A DNA stretch of 22,002 nt from JAUYQR01 sp031415015. GTDB lineage: Bacteria > Pseudomonadota > Alphaproteobacteria > Rhodobacterales > Rhodobacteraceae. The stretch covers positions 1 to 22,002 of the forward strand of contig JANOQT010000077.1 in NCBI GenBank assembly GCA_031415015.1, given 5' to 3'. Numbering within the stretch: the stretch's first letter is position 1; every line of letters begins with the position of its first letter. The notes beneath the pieces are model-generated. The model saw only the letters and a list, made by a program, of their open reading frames with translations, ran no database searches and was not told the DNA's origin. The translations under genes and the position numbers were made by a program. Shown here one piece after another: positions 14,679 to 20,929 of this stretch.

Positions 14679-15131
14679 TCAGCCCTTCACTTCGATGCCG
14701 CAGGACCGCGCAGAACCAAGGATAACCTGCATCGCAGCTTCCACGGAGTTCGCATTCAGGTCCTTCATCTTCGTCTCGGCGATCTTGCGCAGCTGGGCCG
14801 CAGTGATCGAACCGGCAACCGTGTGGCCCGGCTTGACCGAACCCTTGGTGCGGTTGCGCTTGCCGACCGACGGCAGACCGGCGGCCTGCTTGATCAGGAA
14901 CGCGGCAGGTGCCGTCTTCAGCTCAAGGCTGAACGACTTGTCCTGATAATAGGTGATGATCACCGGCGTCGGGGTTCCCGGCGCAATGTCGGCGGTCTTG
15001 GCGTTGAATTCCTTGACGAAGGCCATGATATTCAACCCGCGCTGACCCAAAGCCGGGCCAACTGGCGGGGACGGGTTCGCCTGCCCCGCCTTTACTTGCA
15101 GCTTCAGGCTGCCGATAATCTTCTTGGCCAT
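14679..15131 (-). CDS. rplK: 50S ribosomal protein L11
   Basis: L11 (150 residues) forms the GTPase-associated centre with 23S rRNA helices 43/44. The N-terminal domain shows ANPSPPVGPALGQRGLNIMA (residues 18-36) and EFNAKTADI; the C-terminal rRNA-binding domain shows TVAGSITAAQLRKIAETKMK and ends SARSCGIEVKG. The ATG at 15131 has a very strong AAAGGAGAAGG upstream. The 93-nt gap after nusG contains a palindrome at 15153-15167. It is followed by rplA at 4 nt. Confidence 0.97.
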   Translation of the reverse strand: MAKKIIGSLKLQVKAGQANPSPPVGPALGQRGLNIMAFVKEFNAKTADIAPGTPTPVIITYYQDKSFSLELKTAPAAFLIKQAAGLPSVGKRNRTKGSVKPGHTVAGSITAAQLRKIAETKMKDLNANSVEAAMQVILGSARSCGIEVKG

Positions 15132-15152
15132 CTGGCCTTCTCCTTTGTCACT

Positions 15153-15167
15153 GCACCGGACCGGTGC
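15153..15167. promoter_or_regulatory. Palindrome in the nusG-rplK gap
   Basis: GCACCGG and CCGGTGC flank a single central A, 22 nt before the rplK start and next to its ribosome-binding site. It could fold the leader that L1 is expected to bind, or be a protein site on DNA. Only symmetry and position support it. Confidence 0.45.
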
Positions 15168-15224
15168 GGTTTAGTGGTTCGGTCCGTCACCGGCTTTCAC
15201 CGGCGCTCGCCTCCCACGCGGCAC

Positions 15225-15758
15225 TCAGTTGCCCTTCGACACCTGAGTGAATTCCAGTTCCACCGGGGTCGCGCGTCCGAAGATCGACACGGTGACCTTC
15301 AGGCGGTTGTGCGCCTCGTCCACATCCTCGACCATGCCGGAAAAGCCTTCGAACGGGCCGTCGGTCACTTGCACGGTTTCGCCGATGTCGAAACGGATCA
15401 GGTTGCGCGGCGCTTCCAGACCTTCCTCGACCCGGTTCAGAATGTTGTTGACCTCGATATCGCGCATGGCCTGCGGTTTGCCTTGCGGACCCAGAAAGCC
15501 CGTCACCCGGTTGATCGAAGAGATCAGGTGGTAGCCCTTGTTCGACATTTCCATGTGAACCAGCACGTAGCCCGGCATGAAGCGGCGTTCAGAGGTCACC
15601 TTCTTGCCGCGGCGCATCTCGATCACTTCTTCGGTCGGGACCAGCACCTCGTCGATCTCGTCTTCGAGACCGGCATCGGCGACGGCGGTCTTGATCAGCT
15701 CGGCGATCTTCTTCTCGAAGTTCGAGAGAACGCTCACCGAATACCAGCGCTTCGCCAT
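15225..15758 (-). CDS. nusG: Transcription termination/antitermination factor NusG
   Basis: NusG (177 residues) binds RNA polymerase and links it to Rho or to the ribosome. The NGN domain (about 1-110) begins KRWYSVSVLSNFEKK and includes the RNA-polymerase-contacting stretch RRFMPGYVLVHM (59-70). The KOW domain (about 123-177) contains GETVQVTDGPFEGFSGMVED. Length and both domains are typical. The ATG at 15758 has GAGGAAG about 9 nt upstream. Unusually for a secE-nusG pair, a 168-nt gap with an apparent intrinsic terminator lies between secE and nusG, so nusG may have a promoter of its own or depend on readthrough. Confidence 0.97.
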   Translation of the reverse strand: MAKRWYSVSVLSNFEKKIAELIKTAVADAGLEDEIDEVLVPTEEVIEMRRGKKVTSERRFMPGYVLVHMEMSNKGYHLISSINRVTGFLGPQGKPQAMRDIEVNNILNRVEEGLEAPRNLIRFDIGETVQVTDGPFEGFSGMVEDVDEAHNRLKVTVSIFGRATPVELEFTQVSKGN

Positions 15759-15781
15759 CGTCTGCTACTTCCTCATTATCG

Positions 15782-15799
15782 GGGCCGTCCAGGCGGCCC
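15782..15799. promoter_or_regulatory. Hairpin just upstream of nusG
   Basis: GGGCCG and CGGCCC pair around TCCAGG, 23 nt before the nusG ATG and downstream of the terminator at 15821-15852. It would lie in the nusG leader. No function is evident. Confidence 0.35.
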
Positions 15800-15820
15800 G
15801 CTTTGCTTGGTCCCGGAACA

Positions 15821-15852
15821 AAAAACAGCGCGCACCTCGAATCGATGCGCGC
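15821..15852 (-). terminator. Apparent intrinsic terminator between secE and nusG
   Basis: On the minus strand GCGCGCA (15852-15846) pairs with TGCGCGC (15834-15828) around an 11-base, partly self-complementary loop. A T-run (15825-15821, extended through 15820 by GT) follows two bases later. It looks like a rho-independent terminator or attenuator 75 nt past the secE stop. Confidence 0.65.
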
Positions 15853-15926
15853 CGGTGTCCCATTGGTTGAGGCGGGCTTATCCGCTGCCCGCCGTCTTTT
15901 CAAGAGCCTTCCGCCGCGAAACTGTC

Positions 15927-16118
15927 TCAGCTGCCGACAATGGCGGTCAGGCCGGTGCGGATCCCGAGGTCGATCAGGCTGAAGAAGATGGCGGCGAGGG
16001 TGGCCATGATGAAGACCATCACGGTGGTCAGGATCACCTCGCGGCGGGTGGGCCAGGTGACCTTGGCGACCTCGGCCCGGACCTGGGCGATGAACTGGAG
16101 GGGGTTCGTGGTGGCCAT
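15927..16118 (-). CDS. secE: Preprotein translocase subunit SecE (short form)
   Basis: A 63-residue single-span SecE, the clamp subunit of the SecYEG channel. The amphipathic N-terminal part ends in the family motif EVAKVTWPTRREV (residues 16-28) and is followed by one transmembrane helix (about 29-51). This one-helix form is usual outside the gammaproteobacteria. The start is ATG at 16118, matching the family length. It lies upstream of nusG as usual, but the tRNA-Trp gene that often precedes secE in related genomes is here 2.5 kb away, beyond the restriction-modification module. A promoter is visible at 16150-16178. Confidence 0.96.
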   Translation of the reverse strand: MATTNPLQFIAQVRAEVAKVTWPTRREVILTTVMVFIMATLAAIFFSLIDLGIRTGLTAIVGS

Positions 16119-16149
16119 GGGCGGGGTTCCGGGTATGAGGGTTCAGGGG

Positions 16150-16178
16150 GAAATACGGGGTCTGGGCCGGGAATTCAA
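16150..16178 (-). promoter_or_regulatory. Candidate sigma70-type promoter of secE
   Basis: On the minus strand TTGAAT (16178-16173), a 17-base spacer and TATTTC (16155-16150) lie 32 nt before the secE ATG. Spacing is ideal and the leader would be about 25 nt. A 16-bp palindrome sits immediately upstream. Confidence 0.55.
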
Positions 16179-16189
16179 GAGAAAGGCGG

Positions 16190-16205
16190 TGTCCACGCGT
16201 GGACA
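16190..16205. promoter_or_regulatory. 16-bp perfect palindrome upstream of the secE promoter
   Basis: TGTCCACGCGTGGACA is perfectly self-complementary and lies 11 bases upstream of the -35 box of the secE promoter. That is where an activator or repressor dimer would bind. It could also be a relic of whatever joined the restriction-modification module to secE. Confidence 0.5.
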
Positions 16206-16247
16206 AGGGTGCGGGACACGCAATTTCAAGGGGTTAGGGGGACGGTT

Positions 16248-16406
16248 TCAGACTTTGTTAACACTTGCCCGCCGCCGTGGCTTTTTCGGCGCGGCCAGCA
16301 GCGGGGCGACCATCGCCTCGTACAGGGCAAAAAGATGCTCCACCCGCTCGCGGTCCGACGCAAACCCGGCGGGGCGATCAATCCTGCCGATATCTTCTGA
16401 TGGCAT
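16248..16406 (-). CDS. Possible small basic protein after the nuclease gene
   Basis: A 52-residue reading frame, MPSEDIGRIDRPAGFASDRE then RVEHLFALYEAMVAPLLAAP, ending in KKPRRRASVNKV. Its start overlaps the last 29 bases of the nuclease gene in another frame. The codons read like real coding sequence (GC-rich third positions), and the order of an acidic N-terminus, amphipathic middle and basic tail is coherent. I recognise no family. No clear Shine-Dalgarno precedes the ATG, so translation would have to be coupled to the nuclease. It could instead be the remnant of a longer gene, or noise. Confidence 0.4.
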   Translation of the reverse strand: MPSEDIGRIDRPAGFASDRERVEHLFALYEAMVAPLLAAPKKPRRRASVNKV

Positions 16407-17166
16407 CAAGGTCGAGATCACGCGCCGGCACCAGACGATAGTGTCGTTCTTCAACAACTCGGATCTCGCCGTCATCCAGCGCCAGCTCGAACAATGCGAT
16501 GATCTGCCCTTCCATGAACTGCGCTGCAATCGCGCGGCACCGCATCCCGGGGAAACGCTGTTCAACAAACCGGATGTCTTGCGTAGTCTGCACGATCCCG
16601 ATCTGATCCTTGCCACCCTTGGCCTGAACCGGGATCACATAATGACAGCCATGCTTGTCGAGGCCGATGTAAAGCTCGTCAATCTCGATCTGGCCAATGC
16701 CTTTGACTGTCGTGCGAAGGTGGTTCTGAAGGCTGTAGGTGGTAAGACCAAGGAAAGTATCAATCAGACGATTGTAGCGGACAATGGCGAGAAGCGCTTG
16801 TTCGTCGTCAAGAGCATAGGCCCGGATAAGTTCCGGGGTAGCGTCTGGAATGGAAATACGCACCAGATCGGTCCTCGGGACGATCCGGTTGATCCTTACC
16901 AGCTTGAAGCGATAGGTGCCTCGCCCCGCGCCCTCGATGATCCACTCCATTCCGAGTGGTTGAGTGGCAAGGATGTCCTCTGGAAGAGCAGTTCGGAACC
17001 GCACCGAATAGATCACATCACCAAGGTTTTTCGGCAGCTTGATCCCGAGGGCCAGCGCCCCGTGTTCCAGCCGCTCTCGCTCGAACTCGAATTCTGTCGC
17101 GCCGGGATGATAGCTATCAAGGAAAATCTTCGAAATGAGAGCCTGATAGCGGTTCGTCTTAACCAT
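16378..17166 (-). CDS. Candidate type II restriction endonuclease (PD-(D/E)xK-like)
   Basis: A 262-residue protein whose ATG (17166) overlaps the methyltransferase stop by 8 bases (ATGGTTAA), so the two are translationally coupled. The N-terminal part (about 1-150) shows no motif I can name. The C-terminal part has QIEIDELYIGLDKHGCHYVI followed by PVQAKGGKDQIGIVQTTQDI. I read E161/D163/E164 as the acidic metal ligands and QAK (181-183) as the lysine-bearing strand of a PD-(D/E)xK fold with Gln in place of the usual Glu/Asp. With the methyltransferase as immediate partner, a restriction endonuclease is the natural role, but this is inferred from motif and context. The recognition site is unknown. 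By eye the region is less GC-rich than the rpo genes, suggesting acquisition. Confidence 0.7.
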   Translation of the reverse strand: MVKTNRYQALISKIFLDSYHPGATEFEFERERLEHGALALGIKLPKNLGDVIYSVRFRTALPEDILATQPLGMEWIIEGAGRGTYRFKLVRINRIVPRTDLVRISIPDATPELIRAYALDDEQALLAIVRYNRLIDTFLGLTTYSLQNHLRTTVKGIGQIEIDELYIGLDKHGCHYVIPVQAKGGKDQIGIVQTTQDIRFVEQRFPGMRCRAIAAQFMEGQIIALFELALDDGEIRVVEERHYRLVPARDLDLDAIRRYRQD

Positions 17167-18487
17167 AGGCCACCCGCGCCGCGACACGTTCTGCCTCAAT
17201 ATCAGTCTGCTTACGTTTCTTCGCGCCGCTCTTACGATCACGACCGGTCTTCGGCGGTTCAATCCCGAAATGCGCCGAGGCATTTGAAACACTCATTTGC
17301 AGCAGCACTATGTCGCCAAGTGGGATCGGTTTCGACGGTCGTACCGGCACAATCCCCAGAGCAGCAATGACCTGTGCTGCGACGGCGCGGGCAAGTGGCG
17401 GAGGAACGGCGTTCCCGATTTGTCGTGCCCCATGCCACTTGGTCATGTTGAAGCGAAACCAGTCTGGAAAGCCGTGAAGTCGTGCCATTTCGCGTACCGT
17501 TATGCAGCGGTTTTGACGGTAGTGGATCGGACGCGGGCTGGTGAACGCGCCCCGCGCGCCGTCCGTCCCGGCGCGAAGCGTGTTCGACACGCCATCTTGG
17601 GGCAATTTGAACAAGCGGCTGATCGGTTCGATCTTGCCCTGCGCTGTGTCTGCAAATCGTCGCCGAGAGATACTGGTGTGGTCAGTCCGGGCGCTGGATG
17701 TCAAAAGCGCCGGGTTCCAATCTCGTGGATGAGCGAAGTGCCAGGCGTCATTTTCCAAGCACCGCATTTCGGCGGCATAGCGTGACGGCACCCCGAAGCG
17801 ATCCGTTTCGACGGCATCCCCATCAAGTAAAGCAGGGAATGCTTCGGCGTCGGGAAGGTCGTCAAGCGCTTCGGCGCAAGTCGGTCCTTGCGGAAGCCCG
17901 GAAGCGGCCTTGCGACCCGCTATTTTTGTGCTTGGGGTAGGATACTCAGGAAGCAGGGTTCCTTTCTTCGCACCCAACAAGATCAAGCGTTCACGAGACT
18001 GAGGTGTGCCAAAGGCGGCGGCATTCAACACGCGCCACGGCATTCGAACGTCATAGCCCCGCTCTGCAAAGGCAGCGACAAGTTCGTGCAAAAACTGCTT
18101 GTGATGACCGAGCGTCAGGCCCTTCACATTCTCGAAAACAAAGGTGCGCGCTTCAAGTTCGACGACGAGACGCACGAACTCCAGAACAAGCCGGTTGCGC
18201 GGATCGTCAAGTACGCGATGGCCAATCAGTGAGAAGCCCTGACAGGGTGCCCCACCAAAGACGCAGTCCACCTGGCGGTTGCCGATCCCGGCGGCAAGCC
18301 GGATTTCGCTACCCGTCAGTTTGTCAACCGAGCGCGGAATGACAGCGGTGTGCGGGAAGTTGAACTTGTGGACAGCACAATGAACCGGGTCGATTTCGAC
18401 CGCCGCCACGACGTCGAATCCCGCCTGCTCGAATCCAAGGCTCAGGCCGCCCGCTCCCGCAAAGAGGTCGATTCCGATTGGCCTCAT
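17159..18487 (-). CDS. DNA (cytosine-5)-methyltransferase of a type II R-M system
   Basis: A 442-residue C5-cytosine methyltransferase that transfers a methyl group from S-adenosylmethionine to cytosine in DNA. All key motifs are in canonical order: motif I FAGAGG (9-14, cofactor binding), motif IV PCQGFS (81-86, catalytic Cys82), motif VI ENV (119-121), motif VIII QSRERL (163-168) and motif X GNAVPP (358-363). The target-recognition region lies between about 185 and 330. A basic C-terminal extension (about 385-442) goes beyond motif X. The ATG at 18487 has AGAGG 5-6 nt upstream. It overlaps the downstream nuclease gene, forming a two-gene module between tRNA-Trp and secE. Upstream GCTAAC-type repeats may be its operator. 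I cannot tell the sequence it modifies. Confidence 0.95.
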   Translation of the reverse strand: MRPIGIDLFAGAGGLSLGFEQAGFDVVAAVEIDPVHCAVHKFNFPHTAVIPRSVDKLTGSEIRLAAGIGNRQVDCVFGGAPCQGFSLIGHRVLDDPRNRLVLEFVRLVVELEARTFVFENVKGLTLGHHKQFLHELVAAFAERGYDVRMPWRVLNAAAFGTPQSRERLILLGAKKGTLLPEYPTPSTKIAGRKAASGLPQGPTCAEALDDLPDAEAFPALLDGDAVETDRFGVPSRYAAEMRCLENDAWHFAHPRDWNPALLTSSARTDHTSISRRRFADTAQGKIEPISRLFKLPQDGVSNTLRAGTDGARGAFTSPRPIHYRQNRCITVREMARLHGFPDWFRFNMTKWHGARQIGNAVPPPLARAVAAQVIAALGIVPVRPSKPIPLGDIVLLQMSVSNASAHFGIEPPKTGRDRKSGAKKRKQTDIEAERVAARVAYG

Positions 18488-18537
18488 GGCACCTCTGTTC
18501 GTCCCATATCGTCCTCAATTGCCGGTCAAACTTTAAA

Positions 18538-18562
18538 GGCTAACGGTTAGCCGGATGCTAAC
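18538..18562. promoter_or_regulatory. GCTAAC inverted and direct repeats upstream of the methyltransferase
   Basis: GGCTAAC and GTTAGCC flank a central G (18538-18552), and another GCTAAC follows at 18557-18562. Three related half-sites lie 50-75 nt before the methyltransferase start. Restriction-modification genes are often autoregulated by the methyltransferase or a controller protein, so this is a plausible operator. No controller gene is visible here. Confidence 0.45.
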
Positions 18563-18596
18563 ACGGTAGAGTGGCGCGCTGGTCCGGGCAATCGCG

Positions 18597-18615
18597 GATT
18601 TCTTATTTGGAAATC
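18597..18615 (-). other. AT-rich hairpin immediately 3' of tRNA-Trp
   Basis: GATTTC and GAAATC pair around a 7-base loop directly after the encoded CCA end. It could help 3' processing of the tRNA. It has no U-run beyond the stem, so I do not call it a terminator. Confidence 0.35.
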
Positions 18616-18691
18616 TGGCAGGGGCAGCAGGGCTTGAACCCGCGACCTACGGTTTTGGAGACCGTCGCTCTACCAACTGAGCTATACCCCT
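18616..18691 (-). tRNA. tRNA-Trp (anticodon CCA)
   Basis: A 76-nt cloverleaf on the minus strand. The acceptor stem is AGGGGTA with TGCCCCT (one G-U pair), the D arm is GCTCAGTTGGTAGAGC, the anticodon loop is CTCCAAA with CCA, and the T arm contains GGGTTCAAGCCC. The CCA end is encoded. It decodes UGG. In related genomes this tRNA commonly sits next to secE-nusG; here the restriction-modification module lies between. Confidence 0.97.
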
Positions 18692-18702
18692 ACGCGGAGG
18701 AC

Positions 18703-18731
18703 GGGTTACGGCAGGTGCGGGGCGAGGTCAA
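18703..18731 (-). promoter_or_regulatory. Promoter of tRNA-Trp
   Basis: On the minus strand TTGACC (18731-18726), a 17-base spacer and TAACCC (18708-18703) lie 11 nt before the tRNA 5' end. Spacing is ideal for sigma70. It may also feed the restriction-modification genes by readthrough. Confidence 0.7.
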
Positions 18732-18755
18732 GGGATTCTCGCGCGCGGGAAGGGA

Positions 18756-18779
18756 CCGGCCCCGTGGGTGCGGGGCCGG
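18756..18779 (-). terminator. Likely terminator of the glyoxalase/GMC dehydrogenase cluster
   Basis: CCGGCCCCG and CGGGGCCGG form a 9-bp all-GC stem with a 6-base loop, 9 nt past the GMC dehydrogenase stop. Downstream on the minus strand comes TCCCTTCCC, not a clean U-run, so termination may be weak or Rho-assisted. Confidence 0.6.
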
Positions 18780-18788
18780 GGAAGGCGG

Positions 18789-20354
18789 TCAGATGGTGCC
18801 CGCGCTCATCTCTCGCGCGATGTGGTCGGCCTGGCGGATGGCGAGGGCGACGATGGTCAGCGTGGGGTTTTCGGCGGCTCCGGTGGTGAACTGGCTGCCG
18901 TCAGAGACGAACAGGTTGGCGATGTCATGGGTCCGGCCCCATTTGTTGACGACGCCGTCCTTTGCTTCGGCCGACATGCGGTTGGTGCCGAGGTTGTGGG
19001 TGGACGGGTAGGGCGGCGTCGGGAAGGACCGGGTGGCCCCCACGGCGTCATACATCGCCATGCCCTGCTTGTAGGCGTGGTTGCGCATGGCAATGTCGTT
19101 GGGATGCTCATCGAAGTTGACGTTGGCGACGGGCAGGCCGTGCTGGTCCTTGGTGTCCGACAGGGTGACGCCGTTGCCAAGCTGCGGCATGTCTTCGCCG
19201 ACGATCCACAGGCCCGCCATGTTCTCGTAGTGGTCAAGGGCGGTGGTGAAGCCGCGCCCCCAGCCACCGGGGTTGAGGAAGGCGGCCATGAAGGGCAAGC
19301 CAAGGGACAGGGTTTCGAGTTCGTACCCACCGACAAAGCCGCGGCTGGGGTCGTGGCGGGATTCGTCCTGCATGATGCCGGCCATGGTGGTGCCGCGCCA
19401 CATCCGGACCGGCTTGTCGAAGATCGCGTAAACCGACCCGGTGGTGTGGCGCATGTAGTTGCGGCCGACCATGCCGGAAGAGTTGGCGAGGCCGTCGGGG
19501 AAGATGGGGGAGGCGGAGTTCAGCAGCAGCCGGGGGCTCTCAAACGAATTCCCGGCAACGCAGACGATGCGGGCCTTCTGCAGCTGCAACGCGCCGTCCT
19601 TGTCGAAGTATTCGACGCCGGTGACCTTGCCGGTATCGTCATGCAGGATGCGGGCGACGTGGGAGCGGTCGCGGACCTCCAGATTGCCCGTCGCTTCACC
19701 CGCTGGGATGTCGGTATAGGCGGCGGACCATTTCGCACCCCATTTGCAGCCCTGAAAGCAGAAACCGGTCTGCTGGCAGGCCATCCGCCCATCATAATCG
19801 GCGGAGTTGATCGCCATGCGGCCGGTGTGGACCTCTTTGTAGCCCAGCGCCTTGGCACCCTTCTCGAACACCTTGAAGTTGTTGTTGCCGGGCAGCCCCG
19901 CCCGGTCACCGGTGCGCGTGACGCCCAGCTTGGTTTCGGCCAGATCGTACCACGGCGCCATCTCGGTCCCGTCGATGGGCCAGTCATGCAGGTTTGCGCC
20001 TTCAACCGCGCCATAGTTGGTCAGCGCCTTCCACTCATGCTCTTGGAACCGCAGCGAAGCCCCGGCCCAGTGCGTGGTGGTGCCGCCCACCGCCTTGACG
20101 ATCCACGCAGGCAGGCCCGCGAAATCCTTGTGCACGCGCCAGTCGCCGGTCGTGGTGCGGGCATCAAGCCAGGCCAGCTGCCCGAACGATTCCCACTCGT
20201 CGTTCACATAATCCTCGGGCAGGTACCGCCCGCCCGCCTCCAGCGCCACCACCTTGACGCCCTTCTGCGCCAGTTCATTGGCCAGAACCCCGCCGCCCGC
20301 ACCGGTGCCGATGATGACGACCACGCTGTCGTCGTTCAGATCAAACGTTGCCAT
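18789..20354 (-). CDS. GMC-family FAD-dependent dehydrogenase, catalytic subunit
   Basis: A 521-residue flavoprotein of the glucose-methanol-choline oxidoreductase family. The FAD-binding Rossmann motif GTGAGGG lies at residues 16-22, with EAGG at 39-42. The C-terminal GMC domain has STHNLGTNRM (candidate catalytic His near 453) and GAAENPTLTIVALA near the end. Cys193, Cys199 and Cys203 (C-x5-C-x3-C) resemble the iron-sulfur Cys motif reported in FAD-dependent glucose dehydrogenase catalytic subunits, which pass electrons to an acceptor. The protein has no signal peptide. Its partner 13 nt upstream is a Tat-type small subunit, so it is probably exported as a complex with that subunit. The ATG at 20354 has GAGGGGGG upstream. 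A sugar or other polyol substrate is likely but cannot be fixed from sequence. Confidence 0.9.
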   Translation of the reverse strand: MATFDLNDDSVVVIIGTGAGGGVLANELAQKGVKVVALEAGGRYLPEDYVNDEWESFGQLAWLDARTTTGDWRVHKDFAGLPAWIVKAVGGTTTHWAGASLRFQEHEWKALTNYGAVEGANLHDWPIDGTEMAPWYDLAETKLGVTRTGDRAGLPGNNNFKVFEKGAKALGYKEVHTGRMAINSADYDGRMACQQTGFCFQGCKWGAKWSAAYTDIPAGEATGNLEVRDRSHVARILHDDTGKVTGVEYFDKDGALQLQKARIVCVAGNSFESPRLLLNSASPIFPDGLANSSGMVGRNYMRHTTGSVYAIFDKPVRMWRGTTMAGIMQDESRHDPSRGFVGGYELETLSLGLPFMAAFLNPGGWGRGFTTALDHYENMAGLWIVGEDMPQLGNGVTLSDTKDQHGLPVANVNFDEHPNDIAMRNHAYKQGMAMYDAVGATRSFPTPPYPSTHNLGTNRMSAEAKDGVVNKWGRTHDIANLFVSDGSQFTTGAAENPTLTIVALAIRQADHIAREMSAGTI

Positions 20355-20367
20355 GTGTTCGCCCCCC

Positions 20368-20886
20368 TCAAAGCCAGTTGATGTCGTCAAAGCCGCGGTT
20401 GATGTAACCGCCCTGGCTAAAGCTTTCGCCCTCGTACCCGAACAGCGGCCAGACCGCCTTCTGGTTGTACAGCCCGGTGACCAGCCCCGCCCGCACGGTG
20501 CCAAAGAACGCAGACCCCTCGACCGCCTTCAGGATCGCGACCCGCTCTTCCTCCCAGCCCGCCGCCAGATAGGACGCATGCCCCTGCGCCACCGCCGCGG
20601 CGTCCAGTTCGGCCACACCCGCCGCCACCATCTCTTTCGACGCGTCGGCGTCGTAGCCCTTGACCGCCACAGCGTACAACTCGTCCGCCACATGGTCATG
20701 CGGATAGATGTCGCGCGCCATCTGCAGCAATGTCGCCATCTGCTCGGGCGTGATCACCGCCACTTCCATCGCCCAGGCTGCGTCCGGCGCGGCAATGAAC
20801 CCCACCCCCGTCACCGCCAGCGCCCCCGCCGCAATGCTGCGTCCCAGCAGCGCGCGGCGCGTCATTCCTCTTGTTGCCTTGGTCAT
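20368..20886 (-). CDS. Gluconate 2-dehydrogenase subunit 3 family protein (Tat-exported small subunit)
   Basis: A 172-residue protein of the small-subunit family that accompanies GMC dehydrogenases. Residues 1-39 form a twin-arginine signal: TRRALLG (9-15), a hydrophobic run, then a likely cut after AWA. The mature part contains the family features ITPEQMATLLQMARDIYPHD and FFGTVRAGLVTGLYNQKAVW, ending in GYINRGFDDINWL. In known complexes such a subunit carries the folded flavoprotein through the Tat pore and stabilises it. The ATG at 20886 has GGGAGGA upstream, and the GMC gene follows after 13 nt. The third, multi-haem cytochrome c subunit of such dehydrogenases is not in the window. Confidence 0.88.
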   Translation of the reverse strand: MTKATRGMTRRALLGRSIAAGALAVTGVGFIAAPDAAWAMEVAVITPEQMATLLQMARDIYPHDHVADELYAVAVKGYDADASKEMVAAGVAELDAAAVAQGHASYLAAGWEEERVAILKAVEGSAFFGTVRAGLVTGLYNQKAVWPLFGYEGESFSQGGYINRGFDDINWL

Positions 20887-20929
20887 GTCGTCCTCCCTCG
20901 GTTGTCGTGTTGCGGTGCAGCCGCGGCCG

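Noticed and set aside
16119..16250. Search for a copy of the tRNA-Trp 3' end as an attachment site
   Set aside because: I compared the tRNA 3' sequence with this region and found no convincing direct repeat. No integrase is present, so I do not call an integrative element.
14022..16400. A 792-codon open frame on the plus strand
   Set aside because: It is antisense to rplA, rplK, nusG and secE, with no recognisable domain or ribosome-binding site.
18768..20381. A 537-codon open frame on the plus strand
   Set aside because: It mirrors the GMC dehydrogenase; the minus-strand frame has clear FAD-binding and catalytic motifs.
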